DNA of 64,000 nucleotides from CAVUNY01 sp963843535 (GCA_963843535.1 CAWJKU010000002.1:248001-312000); one strand, 5' to 3'. Positions 33,582 through 42,279 are shown, counted from the first letter of the stretch. The notes: generated from the letters alone by a model not told the origin. Translations and numbers: made by a program.

Positions 33582-34238
33582 TCATAAATATTCTTTCAAG
33601 TTATGTTCAACCGCGTAAGCTGCCGCTTCAGCGCGGTTACTCACGCCAAGTTTGGATAATATACTGCTTACGTAATTCCTGACTGTCCCTTCGCCCAGGA
33701 ACAGCGCTTTGGCTATCTCACGGTTTGTTTTTCCTTCAGAAACCAGGGCTAAAACATGTTTTTCTTGCTGGCTTAAATTGGCAAAGGCCGAAGCCTCTTC
33801 ATCCTTCACTGCACGCCTGACTTCCTGAAAAACACGCTGCGTCACCGCAGGGTCTAACAAAGCCTCGCCGCGGCTGACAGCCTCTAAAGCCCGAATTAAG
33901 TCATCGCTGCCAATTTGCTTTAAGACATAACCTGATGCGCCGGCGCGAATGGCTGAAAAAAGCATTTCATCTTCGGCGTAGGAAGTGAGCATGATGATCC
34001 GCGTTTCGGGATAAGTGCGGGTAATCTCTTCGCAAGCTTCGATCCCTGAGGCGCCCGGCAAACGAATATCCATTAAAACGATATCTGGTCGAAGTCTCGA
34101 GACCTGATCCACCGCCTCTTTCGCGGTGCCGGCTTCGCCGACAACTTCAAATTGAGGGTGATGCTCGAGAAGAGCTTTTAATCCCAGGCGGACCACTTCA
34201 TGATCATCAACCAGGAGAAGGCGGTACTTATTACTCAT
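33582..34238 (-). CDS. NarL/LuxR-family response regulator
   Basis: Two-domain regulator of 218 residues. Receiver domain residues 1-120: LLLVDDHEVVRLG (acidic pocket), phosphoacceptor D56 in DIVLMDIRLPG, T/S and K in MLTSYAED and VLKQIG. LuxR-type helix-turn-helix at about 155-215: LSQQEKHVLALVSEGKTNREIAKALFLGEGTVRNYV. No histidine kinase gene is adjacent, so the partner is elsewhere. The ATG has GAGGT upstream; a clear minus-strand promoter and a palindrome lie in the 137-bp divergent gap. Confidence 0.94.
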   Translation of the reverse strand: MSNKYRLLLVDDHEVVRLGLKALLEHHPQFEVVGEAGTAKEAVDQVSRLRPDIVLMDIRLPGASGIEACEEITRTYPETRIIMLTSYAEDEMLFSAIRAGASGYVLKQIGSDDLIRALEAVSRGEALLDPAVTQRVFQEVRRAVKDEEASAFANLSQQEKHVLALVSEGKTNREIAKALFLGEGTVRNYVSSILSKLGVSNRAEAAAYAVEHNLKEYL

Positions 34239-34270
34239 TAATAGACCTCATTTCGAATATATATGATGCG

Positions 34271-34299
34271 AGTATAGCCGAGAGTATATCCGCTTGCAA
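34271..34299 (-). promoter_or_regulatory. predicted promoter of the LuxR-type regulator
   Basis: On the minus strand a -35 box TTGCAA (34299-34294) and a -10 box TATACT (34276-34271) are 17 bp apart, a good match to the housekeeping sigma pattern. Transcription would begin near 34264, about 26 bases before the regulator's ATG at 34238. The -35 box abuts the 14-bp palindrome. Confidence 0.55.
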
Positions 34300-34300
34300 G

Positions 34301-34314
34301 GGTTTTCGAAAACC
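34301..34314. promoter_or_regulatory. 14-bp perfect palindrome, candidate operator
   Basis: GGTTTTCGAAAACC is a perfect inverted repeat without spacer. It lies between the two divergent promoters, just upstream of the minus-strand -35 box. A dimeric regulator such as the LuxR-type protein at 33582-34238 could bind here and control both genes, but nothing in the sequence proves which protein does. Confidence 0.45.
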
Positions 34315-34326
34315 GTAGATTTTTGG

Positions 34327-34354
34327 TTGCGAAAAACAGGCCCTGTGGTAAACT
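34327..34354 (+). promoter_or_regulatory. predicted promoter of the receiver protein at 34376
   Basis: TTGCGA (34327-34332) and TAAACT (34349-34354) are separated by 16 bp; each matches the consensus at four of six positions. The implied start near 34361 leaves a 15-base leader with GTGAGG before ATG 34376. This is weaker than the minus-strand promoter. Confidence 0.35.
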
Positions 34355-34375
34355 TAAGTGATCAGGTGAGGTCCT

Positions 34376-34777
34376 ATGGAGCAGAAACAAAAAAAAACCG
34401 TTCTTTATATTGAAGATGATTCAGAAATGATCGACCTCGTGACATTAATCATCGGGCGGCATGGCTATGACTTGGTGGGAGCACATGGCGGGCGCGAAGG
34501 ACTTGATCTTGCGCAGCAAAATCCTCCGGACCTGATCTTATTAGATTTGATGATGCCCGACCTTGATGGTTGGGATGTTTATAAGCAGTTAAAAGCATAT
34601 GATACAACCAGGAATGTGCCAGTTATTATCATAACTGCGAAATCCCAGGCAATCGACCGGGTATTGGGCTTGCATATTGCAAAAGTCGACGATTATATTA
34701 GCAAGCCATTTCGCCCCCAAGAGTTGATCGACAGCATTGACAAAATTTTATTGCGCACCACTCCCCAACAATTGTAA
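34376..34777 (+). CDS. single-domain response regulator
   Basis: Stand-alone receiver of 133 residues without output domain. Seen: VLYIEDDSEMIDLV (acidic pair), the phosphoacceptor Asp in DLILLDLMMPDLDGWDVY, IIITAKS and the lysine in YISKPFRP. It could pass phosphate to another protein or act through protein contacts. It is divergent from the LuxR-type regulator and sits 10 bp upstream of the DUF192 gene. The ATG follows GTGAGG. Confidence 0.93.
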   Translation: MEQKQKKTVLYIEDDSEMIDLVTLIIGRHGYDLVGAHGGREGLDLAQQNPPDLILLDLMMPDLDGWDVYKQLKAYDTTRNVPVIIITAKSQAIDRVLGLHIAKVDDYISKPFRPQELIDSIDKILLRTTPQQL

Positions 34778-34787
34778 GCCAACCTCC

Positions 34788-35147
34788 ATGCAGATCATCC
34801 AAATTCAAAATCAAACGCGTCCATTATCTCAACCTATAACAGCATCCTATTGTGATACATTCTGGGCGCGATTTCGTGGATTAATGTTTGAACCATCTCT
34901 CGACCCCAATCACGGCTTATTATTGGTGGACAAGAAAGACAGTCGATTCGATTCAGCCATCCACATGCTGTTTATGAATTTCGATATCACTGCGGTATGG
35001 ATCAATTTAAACAAAATGGTTGTGGATGTTAAATATGCTCGCAAGGGACAACTCATGTTGATCCCTCAACGTCCAGCCAGCTTTGTGTTAGAGGCACACC
35101 CCGACCAGTTCGACAATTTTCAAGTTGGAGATTCGATTATATTTTAG
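34788..35147 (+). CDS. DUF192-family protein
   Basis: A 119-residue member of the DUF192/ACR family, of unknown function. Family segments: ITASYCDTFWARFRGLMF, GLLLVDKKDSRFDSAIHMLFMNFDITAVWI and the C-terminal VLEAHPDQFDNFQVGDSI. Unlike many members it has no signal peptide. I start at ATG 34788; an in-frame ATG at 34737 would overlap the preceding receiver gene by 41 bp. It ends one base before the next start. Confidence 0.85.
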   Translation: MQIIQIQNQTRPLSQPITASYCDTFWARFRGLMFEPSLDPNHGLLLVDKKDSRFDSAIHMLFMNFDITAVWINLNKMVVDVKYARKGQLMLIPQRPASFVLEAHPDQFDNFQVGDSIIF

Positions 35148-35148
35148 T

Positions 35149-36534
35149 ATGCGCAAATTATCCTTACTTCTTCTGCTCGTCACCCTGATCATCTCCGTTT
35201 TTCCGGTACACGCTCAAAGCCAGTCAGATTTACCGATCTATATCGTACAACCGGGCGATACCCTGGGAACGATCGCTCAAAGATTCGGAGTCCCGCTTAA
35301 CACTTTAATTGAGGTAAATTTAATTTCCAATCCCAATGCCATTTCTGCGGGCATGCAATTAAAAATACCGGGATTAGTTGGCATAACGGGAACCTTAATT
35401 ACTCAATCGGTTCCATTGGGAGAGACATTTTCCAGCGTGGCAGTACGGTATCAGGTACCGGGCAATTTGTTGGCCAGGCTCAATCGCATTACCAGCCCAC
35501 AAGAGCTTTATGCCGGTGCTTCTCTTGTGCTGCCTGAGGATAAAGAGAAGGGGACCATCCAGGCCCATGCGATGATCGAACCTGGTCAATCGGTCCTCGA
35601 GATCGCAGCGGGCATGAATGAAAATCCATGGACACCAATCCTCCTTAAGAAAGAAGAATCAGCAGTAAAACAAATGCCCGGTGAGGTTTTATATTCAAAT
35701 AACCTGGATGAGAGCCATCAATTTTCATCGATTTCATCAGCCATTACCTCGGTAGAAATTACCCCTCTTCCCCTGGTTCAGGGTAAAACAACAGTGATCC
35801 GCGTCCACTCCACACAACCTTTAAAAGTATCGGGAAAATTAGCTGGCAAAGAGCTTCATTTTTTTGAAGAAACAAAAAATGTGTACACAGCCTTGCAAGG
35901 GGTATACGCCCTGGCGAATCCCGGGTTAACGAACTTTGCCTTGAGCGGAACAACACAGACCGGCACCTCCTTTGGTTTTGAAGAAATGGTTATCCTGAAA
36001 GCAGGGTACTTCCCCAATGACCCCCCGTTGAATGTCGACCCGGCGACAATTGATCCGGCAGTGACGAAACCAGAAGAGGACATCGTGGCAAAGATTGTAG
36101 CCCCTGCAACACCGACCAAATATTGGAGTAAGACGTTTCACATCCCGGTCGAAGAACCCGTGTGTTACAAATCGACCTTCGGTAATCGGCGATCGTATAA
36201 CGGCGGTCCTTACCAATCTTTTCACGGCGGGACAGATTTCGGGGTTTGTGCAAATTTGAATATTAATGCCCCTGCAGATGGCGTTGTGGTTTTTGCCGGG
36301 CCGTTAGAAGTTAGAGGAAATGCAACAATCATTGACCATGGCTGGGGAGTGTATAGCGGGTACTGGCATCAAAAAGAGATCAAAGTAAAAGTCGGAGACC
36401 AGGTGAAAACCGGCCAATTGATTGGGTTGATTGGCGCGACCGGGCGTGTAACCGGCCCCCATCTTCATTGGGAGATGATCGTGAATGGCATCCAGGTTGA
36501 GCCGGTCGATTGGCTTGAACAGATCTATCCTTAG
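35149..36534 (+). CDS. secreted LysM / M23 peptidoglycan endopeptidase
   Basis: Exported cell-wall hydrolase, 461 residues from ATG 35149. A signal peptide (KLSLLLLLVTLIISVFPVHA) precedes LysM domain 1 (IYIVQPGDTLGTIAQRFGVP), a second LysM (SVPLGETFSSVAVRYQVP) and a degenerate third one. The C-terminal M23 (LytM) domain has the zinc ligands H359 and D363 in HGGTDFG and H438/H440 in GPHLHWEM, all intact, so it should be active. The long middle section (170-330) shows no clear domain. The start 24 bp earlier at 35125 would put charged residues before the signal peptide and overlap DUF192. Confidence 0.93.
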   Translation: MRKLSLLLLLVTLIISVFPVHAQSQSDLPIYIVQPGDTLGTIAQRFGVPLNTLIEVNLISNPNAISAGMQLKIPGLVGITGTLITQSVPLGETFSSVAVRYQVPGNLLARLNRITSPQELYAGASLVLPEDKEKGTIQAHAMIEPGQSVLEIAAGMNENPWTPILLKKEESAVKQMPGEVLYSNNLDESHQFSSISSAITSVEITPLPLVQGKTTVIRVHSTQPLKVSGKLAGKELHFFEETKNVYTALQGVYALANPGLTNFALSGTTQTGTSFGFEEMVILKAGYFPNDPPLNVDPATIDPAVTKPEEDIVAKIVAPATPTKYWSKTFHIPVEEPVCYKSTFGNRRSYNGGPYQSFHGGTDFGVCANLNINAPADGVVVFAGPLEVRGNATIIDHGWGVYSGYWHQKEIKVKVGDQVKTGQLIGLIGATGRVTGPHLHWEMIVNGIQVEPVDWLEQIYP

Positions 36535-36551
36535 CCACTTCAAACCTAAGG

Positions 36552-36557
36552 TATAAT
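36552..36557 (+). promoter_or_regulatory. TATAAT-type -10 box
   Basis: A perfect TATAAT lies in the 65-bp gap before the gene at 36600. No good -35 box is found 16-18 bp upstream, so only the -10 element is offered. The following leader carries AGGTGA before the ATG. Confidence 0.3.
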
Positions 36558-36599
36558 TATTTGGGAAAATTCTCATTTAAAATCAGGTGAAAGATAATT

Positions 36600-38189
36600 A
36601 TGGCAGTATCTCCCTTGTCTATACGCAGTGATTACTGGGATTCCTTTGATCTTCAAGAAAATGATCTTGAGTACCTCTACAACCTTTTATTGGATTTAGA
36701 GACACCTCAAACAACACAAGAGCTGGCCTCTGCCTTGATCGATGAACGCATCAGGATTGAAAAAGTAAATCTCAGCAGCCAGAATAATTCTGATGGTGAA
36801 CTGTATCTGCCAAAACAGCGCTACCAACCGGGTCAATCTTTATTATTTCCTGCGCTAGATTGGAAAAAGGGGAAAGTCGTATCTGTGCGGCCTGGAAACA
36901 ATCCAGAATATGATGCGTTTGAGGTCATTGAAGTAGAGTTCACGAAAAACGAGAGTAAAGAATACGCATCTGGTTTTGAAAATCATGTTCTCAATAATCC
37001 CCTGGCAATCAAGCAAGACGATCCTCTTTTAGACACACACTTCGTTGCAAAAAAATATGGTCCAAAATTATTTAAACAGGTGGAGGAAATGCTTAAGGCT
37101 AATGATGGTCTTGTTCGCATTGCCGGAAGCTGGTTCCCCCGAGCCTTATTGGTTGATGTGAATATTGGGCATCTTAACCTGGCTGAAGCAGTATTAGATA
37201 TGTCAGGCGGAGGCCCCCTTCCAACGCAGGCGCTCCTTGAACAGATTGAACTGCCAACAGATGTGAACCTAAAACTTACCGAATTTTCATTGAATTTAGC
37301 TCTACAAGAAGACGGCAGGTTTGATGAGGTTGGCCCTGCGGGTAAAATTTTATGGTATTTGCGCCGTTTAGAGCCAAAAGAGGTACAGGCTATCCCTCTA
37401 TACCTGAAATTTAATGCGACTCCATATGATCAAGCGCAGGTTTCCGATCTACTGACACAATTGGATCGAGATGTGATTGATGAGCTTGAGCCATATGAAA
37501 ATAATTTGCAGGATGAGGAAGAACTCACAATTAGCTTAATTTTTCCTCACTGGCGCGCCGGGACACTTCCATTAACGAAAAGCGTGGCGCGATTCTTCCC
37601 CTCAGCTTATGAGTCACCCAGAGTCCAATTTACATTTATGGATGGAGACACAGGGCAAAGATATTCAGGATGGGTGGTGCGATCTGCCTCCTACGTATAC
37701 GGCCTACAAGAGTGGTATGCCGCTCAAAATCTGATCCCAGGCAGCCTCATTCATATAAAACATGGGAAAAATCCTGGTGAGGTGATTGTAAAAACTGATA
37801 GACGCCGATCATCGCGAGAATGGATTCGCACCGCTTTGATCGGTGCAGATGGTGGGATCGTCTTTGCCATGCTTAAACAGGTTGTGAATAGCTCATTTGA
37901 TGAGCGCATGGCAATTGCGATCAGCGATCCGGCGGCGCTCGATTTAATGTGGCAGCAAGGCAATCGCCCCAAACAAAACGTTGAACAAACCATCCAGACC
38001 ACAATGCGCGAATTAGCCAAGCTGAATCCCCAGGGCAATGTACATTTCCAGGAACTATATTCTGCCGTGAATCTGGTCAAGCGCTGTCCGCCGGGATTAG
38101 CATTAAGTGTATTATGTTCCCGACCCTGGGCGAAACACCTGGGAAACCTCTATTTCAAGTTGGAGGATGGCAAGGAGAACACCAATTAA
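36600..38189 (+). CDS. unrecognised 529-residue protein, possibly nucleic-acid related
   Basis: I do not recognise this family. The N-terminal 60 residues (ENDLEYLYNLLLDLETPQTTQELASALIDERI) look like a helical, winged-helix or HARE-type module. It is followed by a beta-rich stretch at about 75-115 (YQPGQSLLFPALDWKKGKVVSVRPG, a possible SH3-like barrel), a helical middle, a second beta region (PRVQFTFMDGDTGQRYSGWVV, LIHIKHGKNPGEVIVKTDRRR) and a helical C-terminus (EQTIQTTMRELAKLNPQGNVHFQELYSAVNLVKRCPPG). No signal peptide or membrane segment is visible, so it is probably cytoplasmic. The following gene starts two bases after its stop, so the two are surely co-transcribed. No catalytic motif was found. 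Confidence 0.8.
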   Translation: MAVSPLSIRSDYWDSFDLQENDLEYLYNLLLDLETPQTTQELASALIDERIRIEKVNLSSQNNSDGELYLPKQRYQPGQSLLFPALDWKKGKVVSVRPGNNPEYDAFEVIEVEFTKNESKEYASGFENHVLNNPLAIKQDDPLLDTHFVAKKYGPKLFKQVEEMLKANDGLVRIAGSWFPRALLVDVNIGHLNLAEAVLDMSGGGPLPTQALLEQIELPTDVNLKLTEFSLNLALQEDGRFDEVGPAGKILWYLRRLEPKEVQAIPLYLKFNATPYDQAQVSDLLTQLDRDVIDELEPYENNLQDEEELTISLIFPHWRAGTLPLTKSVARFFPSAYESPRVQFTFMDGDTGQRYSGWVVRSASYVYGLQEWYAAQNLIPGSLIHIKHGKNPGEVIVKTDRRRSSREWIRTALIGADGGIVFAMLKQVVNSSFDERMAIAISDPAALDLMWQQGNRPKQNVEQTIQTTMRELAKLNPQGNVHFQELYSAVNLVKRCPPGLALSVLCSRPWAKHLGNLYFKLEDGKENTN

Positions 38190-38190
38190 T

Positions 38191-38625
38191 ATGAATGAAC
38201 CCAGAAGATTCAGCCTGATCAAACCCTCCCTGGATACACCATTTCACATCGACATAGACTGGTGGAAGCAATATGATAACAATTGGCGGGTATTCTTACA
38301 TGATTGCCTGTGCTCCGAACACCAGACATTGTTTGAAAACCTGGAGGATGCTATTTGGGTCGATTGGATAGATCCTGATACGGCTGAGATCAAACGGGTT
38401 GACGGTTTACAACATATGTTAATGAGCCATTGTGCTAAGCAGGCAAATTTCATTACTGCCAACACAACTCTTGTCGATGCGGTGTTTCGGGTATTTCTAT
38501 CGAACGGTAATGAACCGTTATCAATCAGGGAAATCGCCGAACAAATCAAGCGCCCTGCGGAAACGATTTTACGGACAATATCTGGACCTCAGATATATAA
38601 AGGGTTGCGCCCTTATAAAAAATAA
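38191..38625 (+). CDS. unrecognised 144-residue protein with C-terminal winged-helix-like segment
   Basis: Unknown family. The first 90 residues are rich in Trp and acidic residues (HIDIDWWKQYDNNWRVFLHDCLC; DAIWVDWIDPDTAEIKRVDGLQ). The last 45 (TLVDAVFRVFLSNGNEPLSIREIAEQIKRPAETILRTISGPQIYKGLRPY) read like a winged helix. ATG 38191 has AAGGAG about 13 bases upstream; a frame opening at 38107 would overlap the partner gene. It is followed by the promoter of the tRNA gene. The pair seems to act together, but its function is open. Confidence 0.78.
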   Translation: MNEPRRFSLIKPSLDTPFHIDIDWWKQYDNNWRVFLHDCLCSEHQTLFENLEDAIWVDWIDPDTAEIKRVDGLQHMLMSHCAKQANFITANTTLVDAVFRVFLSNGNEPLSIREIAEQIKRPAETILRTISGPQIYKGLRPYKK

Positions 38626-38660
38626 AGCCCCTCCCCTGTCTACACAAGCCATTCGCTTAT

Positions 38661-38689
38661 TTGACGAAGAAATCGTGATAAAATTTAAT
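38661..38689 (+). promoter_or_regulatory. predicted promoter of tRNA-Arg
   Basis: TTGACG (38661-38666) and TTTAAT (38684-38689) lie 17 bp apart, five of six matches each, with the implied start about 40 bases before the mature tRNA. It is among the best sigma-70-type promoters in the window. Confidence 0.6.
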
Positions 38690-38735
38690 GATGGTTCACC
38701 AGAATTGTCAACGGTGATATCATGAAATTGATATT

Positions 38736-38809
38736 GCCCCTGTAGCTCAATAGGACAGAGCACCGGACTTCTAATCCGATGGTTGCGGGTTCAATTCCCA
38801 CCAGGGGCG
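38736..38809 (+). tRNA. tRNA-Arg (anticodon UCU)
   Basis: A 74-nt cloverleaf: acceptor stem GCCCCTG (38736-38742) pairs with CAGGGGC (38802-38808), discriminator G 38809; D-arm GCTC/GAGC; anticodon arm CCGGA-CTTCTAA-TCCGA with anticodon TCT at 38770-38772; T-arm GCGGG-TTCAATT-CCCAC. One C-A mismatch stands at the top of the anticodon stem and one in the T stem. The 3' CCA is not encoded. It decodes AGA, with AGG by wobble. It is a single tRNA, not part of a cluster. Confidence 0.95.
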
Positions 38810-38921
38810 CTGATATTTATTGTTGTTCATAATACTAAATGAAAAGGATGATCCAACAAACCCTCATGGAAGTCACAACTCTCCTTTAACTGGAATCGGT
38901 ATTCATTCTATCGAGGTCGAT

Positions 38922-39350
38922 ATGATCGTAGTTAATCTTAAACCTGCTGGATATAAGTCAAACCAGCTTTCACAGGACCGAGCATCTTATTTTGTCTCTG
39001 GAATAGTGAATTGGCACATTACAGGTAAGCCAAATGTCTGGCATCCCGCCACTGATGTCTTTGAAACAGACGAAAAAATTGTGATCAGGGTGGAAATAGC
39101 TGGAATGCGTGAAGGTGAAGTCGCTGTTAATTTTGACCATCATATTCTATCGATCACTGGTGTGCGTTCCGAAGTGACAGAAAAACGCGCATTTCACCAG
39201 ATGGAAATTTTCTTCGGCGAATTTAGCACTGAGATCGAAATTCCTGTTGCGATTGACACCGATCAAATTCAAGCTGAATACCAGGATGGTTTCTTGCACG
39301 TATACTTACCCAAAGCGGTACCGAAAAAAATACACATTAAGGAAGACTGA
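38922..39350 (+). CDS. Hsp20/alpha-crystallin small heat-shock protein
   Basis: ATP-independent holdase chaperone. The alpha-crystallin domain covers about residues 40-135 (PATDVFETDEKIVIRVEIAG, DHHILSITGVR, ending in the conserved EYQDGFLHVYLPK), with the usual short N-terminal arm and C-terminal extension; the C-terminal I-x-I is present as IHI. I start at ATG 38922 with GAGG five bases upstream (142 residues). The open frame continues upstream to 38820 but would begin just after the tRNA. No CIRCE or HrcA site was seen. lon follows 8 bp downstream. Confidence 0.92.
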   Translation: MIVVNLKPAGYKSNQLSQDRASYFVSGIVNWHITGKPNVWHPATDVFETDEKIVIRVEIAGMREGEVAVNFDHHILSITGVRSEVTEKRAFHQMEIFFGEFSTEIEIPVAIDTDQIQAEYQDGFLHVYLPKAVPKKIHIKED

Positions 39351-39358
39351 CCATTTTT

Positions 39359-41923
39359 ATGCCTAATAACCGCTGGCAATCGAATTTAAAAGAAATATTG
39401 ACTTGGATCGAGGATGGAGAAGGTGATTTAAGCGAGTTAATTCTCGTCCCAAATGATGAAGAGGGTGGGAGTTCAGGGGAAATTGAGATCGTTGAAAAGC
39501 AAATAACTCAAGTTACAGACACGAATATCCCTGAAACCCTGCCTATTCTTCCTTTGCGAGGATTGGTCGTATATCCACAGACTGCAATTCCATTAACCAT
39601 CGGCCAGCCGCGATCAATCCGCCTGGTAGATGATGTCATGAGTACAGACCAGCGCATGATTGGGCTGGTTACTGCAAAAGATCCGAATTTAGAAAATCCC
39701 AATCCAGAAGATTTATACACAGTAGGAACCACGGCGCTTGTCCATCGTCTTTTCCGCGCTCCAGATGGCTCGATCCGGTTGCTGGTACAAGGAACAACGC
39801 GCTTTCAATTAGGCGACTTTGTCCAGACGGAACCATACCTGGTTGCAAAAGTGCAGCCTCTGCCCGAAAAGGCTGAAACAGGCATTGAAATTGATGCACT
39901 GGCGAGGAATGCCCGTGACCAGTTTGAACATATTGCGGAGATGATTCCTTCTATTCCGAGAGAATTGGTCGCTTCAATTTCATCGATTGAAGACCCCCTG
40001 CAAACCGTGTATACCGTCGCAAATTTACAACGCATGGAACTTCAGGACGCCCAAGCTATTCTGGAGTTGGATTCGATCGGGGAAAAGCTGCATAAATTAG
40101 TTTCAATTCTGACTCGCGAAAGTGAAGTGTTGGAATTGGGACAAAAAATCCAAAATGAAGCCAGATCAGAAATTGAAAAGGTACAGCGAGAATATTTTCT
40201 TCGGGAGCAGTTAAAGGCAATCCAGAAGGAATTGGGCGAAGGCGACGAGCAAACTGCCGATGTGGAGGATTTCCGGAAGAAAATAGAATCCTCAAATATG
40301 CCTGATGAGGCTTTGAAACAATCGCGACGTGAATTAGATCGTTTATCTCGCTTGCCCACAGCTGCAGCAGAATATGGCGTGATCCGCACGTATCTTGATT
40401 GGCTGGTATCTATACCCTGGTCGGCGACCACACAAGATAATATGGATATTGCCAATGCGCGTGCGGTCCTGGACCAGGATCATTATGGGCTCGAAGATGT
40501 CAAAGAACGCATCCTTGAATACTTGGCAGTCCGCAAATTACGTTTAGAGCGAAAAGAGGAACTCGCCCCCTCTACTTCCTCAGACTTGATCCGTAAAGAG
40601 CGTGAAGGCGTGATTTTATGTTTCATTGGACCTCCAGGTGTGGGAAAAACATCTCTGGGGCAGTCTATTGCCAGGGCACTGGGCAGGAAGTTTATCCGGA
40701 TCTCACTAGGAGGTGTCCGTGACGAGGCAGAAATCCGCGGTCATCGCCGAACATATATCGGCGCAATGCCCGGTCGCATTTTACAAGCCTTACGCCGTGC
40801 AGAATCGCGCAATCCGGTATTTATGATGGATGAAATTGATAAGCTCAGCTCTGACTTCCACGGAGATCCATCCTCTGCCCTCCTGGAAGTGCTTGATCCT
40901 GAACAAAACATCGAATTCCGGGATAATTACCTTGAGGTGGCTTTTGATCTATCTCAAGTCATGTTCATAACCACAGCCAACCAGCTTGAAACCATTCCTT
41001 TACCCTTATTAGACCGCATGGAAGTGATACGTCTGGCAGGTTACACGGAAGGCGAAAAAATCCAGATTGCTCGCCAATATCTGGTACCCCGCCAGATCAG
41101 AGAAAATGGTCTCCGTCAGGAGGAAATTCAATTTTCTCAAGACGCTTTCGAGGTTCTCATTCGCAATTACACCCGCGAATCCGGTGTCCGCAACCTTGAG
41201 CGGCAAATAGGTTCGGTTTGCCGAAAGCTGGCCACGAGGATAACAGAACACAAACAAGAACAATCGGAAATAGATGGAAATAAGGTGCTTGAGATTTTAG
41301 GGCGCGCAATTTTTAGACCGGATGATGAGCTTTCGCGTCGCACAAAGGTTCCCGGAGTGGCGACAGGCCTGGCATGGACGCCAGCCGGTGGCGAAGTTCT
41401 TTTTATCGAAGCTACTCGCATGCCGGGCAGCAAAGGTTTCATCATAACAGGCTCGGTCGGCAATGTGATGCAAGAGTCAGCCCAGGCTGCCTTGTCGTAT
41501 ATCCGGTCTCACGCAGAGGATTATGGATTATCACCGGATTTCTTCGAAAAAAGTGATATCCATTTACACATACCAGCCGGTGCACAGCCCAAAGATGGCC
41601 CTTCAGCCGGCGTCACCATGGCGACCTCACTGGTTTCATTATTGACCGGGCGAGCCGTCAGACCAGATATTGGCATGACAGGAGAAATTACACTGCGCGG
41701 GCAGGTGATGCCCGTGGGTGGCATCAAAGAAAAAGTACTGGCAGCTCATCGTTTTGGGCTAAAAACTTTAATCTTGCCTCGCTTAAACCAGCCCGATTCT
41801 GATGAAGTTCCGGATGAAGTAAAAAAATCAATAAAATTTATTTTTGTAGATACGGTCGATCAGGTCATCAAGAATGCGTTAAAACGCCAAATTAAAAAGA
41901 ATAATGTGGAAGCTTTATCATGA
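39359..41923 (+). CDS. lon: Lon protease (LonA)
   Basis: Cytoplasmic ATP-dependent serine protease of 854 residues, normal for LonA. The N-terminal substrate domain starts about residue 60 (LPILPLRGLVVYPQTAIPL), a coiled-coil linker (REYFLREQLKAIQKELGEGD) precedes the AAA+ module with Walker A GPPGVGKT (424-431) and Walker B VFMMDEIDK. The protease domain has the catalytic dyad S749 in KDGPSAG and K792 in GGIKEKVLAA. It carries about 55 extra acidic residues at the N-terminus before the family start. It lies 8 bp after hsp20, which suggests a shared stress transcript; the stop overlaps a receiver gene by ATGA. Confidence 0.97.
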   Translation: MPNNRWQSNLKEILTWIEDGEGDLSELILVPNDEEGGSSGEIEIVEKQITQVTDTNIPETLPILPLRGLVVYPQTAIPLTIGQPRSIRLVDDVMSTDQRMIGLVTAKDPNLENPNPEDLYTVGTTALVHRLFRAPDGSIRLLVQGTTRFQLGDFVQTEPYLVAKVQPLPEKAETGIEIDALARNARDQFEHIAEMIPSIPRELVASISSIEDPLQTVYTVANLQRMELQDAQAILELDSIGEKLHKLVSILTRESEVLELGQKIQNEARSEIEKVQREYFLREQLKAIQKELGEGDEQTADVEDFRKKIESSNMPDEALKQSRRELDRLSRLPTAAAEYGVIRTYLDWLVSIPWSATTQDNMDIANARAVLDQDHYGLEDVKERILEYLAVRKLRLERKEELAPSTSSDLIRKEREGVILCFIGPPGVGKTSLGQSIARALGRKFIRISLGGVRDEAEIRGHRRTYIGAMPGRILQALRRAESRNPVFMMDEIDKLSSDFHGDPSSALLEVLDPEQNIEFRDNYLEVAFDLSQVMFITTANQLETIPLPLLDRMEVIRLAGYTEGEKIQIARQYLVPRQIRENGLRQEEIQFSQDAFEVLIRNYTRESGVRNLERQIGSVCRKLATRITEHKQEQSEIDGNKVLEILGRAIFRPDDELSRRTKVPGVATGLAWTPAGGEVLFIEATRMPGSKGFIITGSVGNVMQESAQAALSYIRSHAEDYGLSPDFFEKSDIHLHIPAGAQPKDGPSAGVTMATSLVSLLTGRAVRPDIGMTGEITLRGQVMPVGGIKEKVLAAHRFGLKTLILPRLNQPDSDEVPDEVKKSIKFIFVDTVDQVIKNALKRQIKKNNVEALS

Positions 41924-42279
41924 GTAAAATTGTATTAGTCGAAGATGATGCAACCATGCGGATGTTGCTCAAAACCTTACTGGAATTGGACAAACACCAG
42001 GTAACCTTGATTGGAAATCCCGCGCATGGCATTTTAGAAACATTGCTGGAGGTCAAACCCGACGTCCTGATCATGGATGTAAATTTGCGCCAAAGTAATG
42101 GGATTGAAATTTTAAAAATGGTTCGTTCAACAGATATTCCCTGGAGGCTTTATATTCTCATGACTTCAGGCATGGATTATAAGAATGAATGTCTGGATGC
42201 TGGTGCTGACGGATTTTTATTGAAACCATATATGCCGGATGACTTAACCAAGCAGTTAAAAAAAGCACAAACAATGTAA
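41920..42279 (+). CDS. single-domain response regulator
   Basis: Receiver of 119 residues: IVLVEDDATMRMLL, phosphoacceptor Asp in PDVLIMDVNLRQSNG, LMTSGMD and FLLKPYMPDDL. It has no output domain and no kinase gene nearby. The start overlaps the lon stop (ATGA), so it should be translated coupled to lon. The PHP-AlbA_2 gene follows 9 bp after. Confidence 0.92.
   Translation: MSKIVLVEDDATMRMLLKTLLELDKHQVTLIGNPAHGILETLLEVKPDVLIMDVNLRQSNGIEILKMVRSTDIPWRLYILMTSGMDYKNECLDAGADGFLLKPYMPDDLTKQLKKAQTM

Noticed and set aside
38705..38734. Second promoter-like pair just before the tRNA (TTGTCA)
   Set aside because: The -10 would fall on or inside the mature tRNA start; the upstream promoter at 38661 is better.
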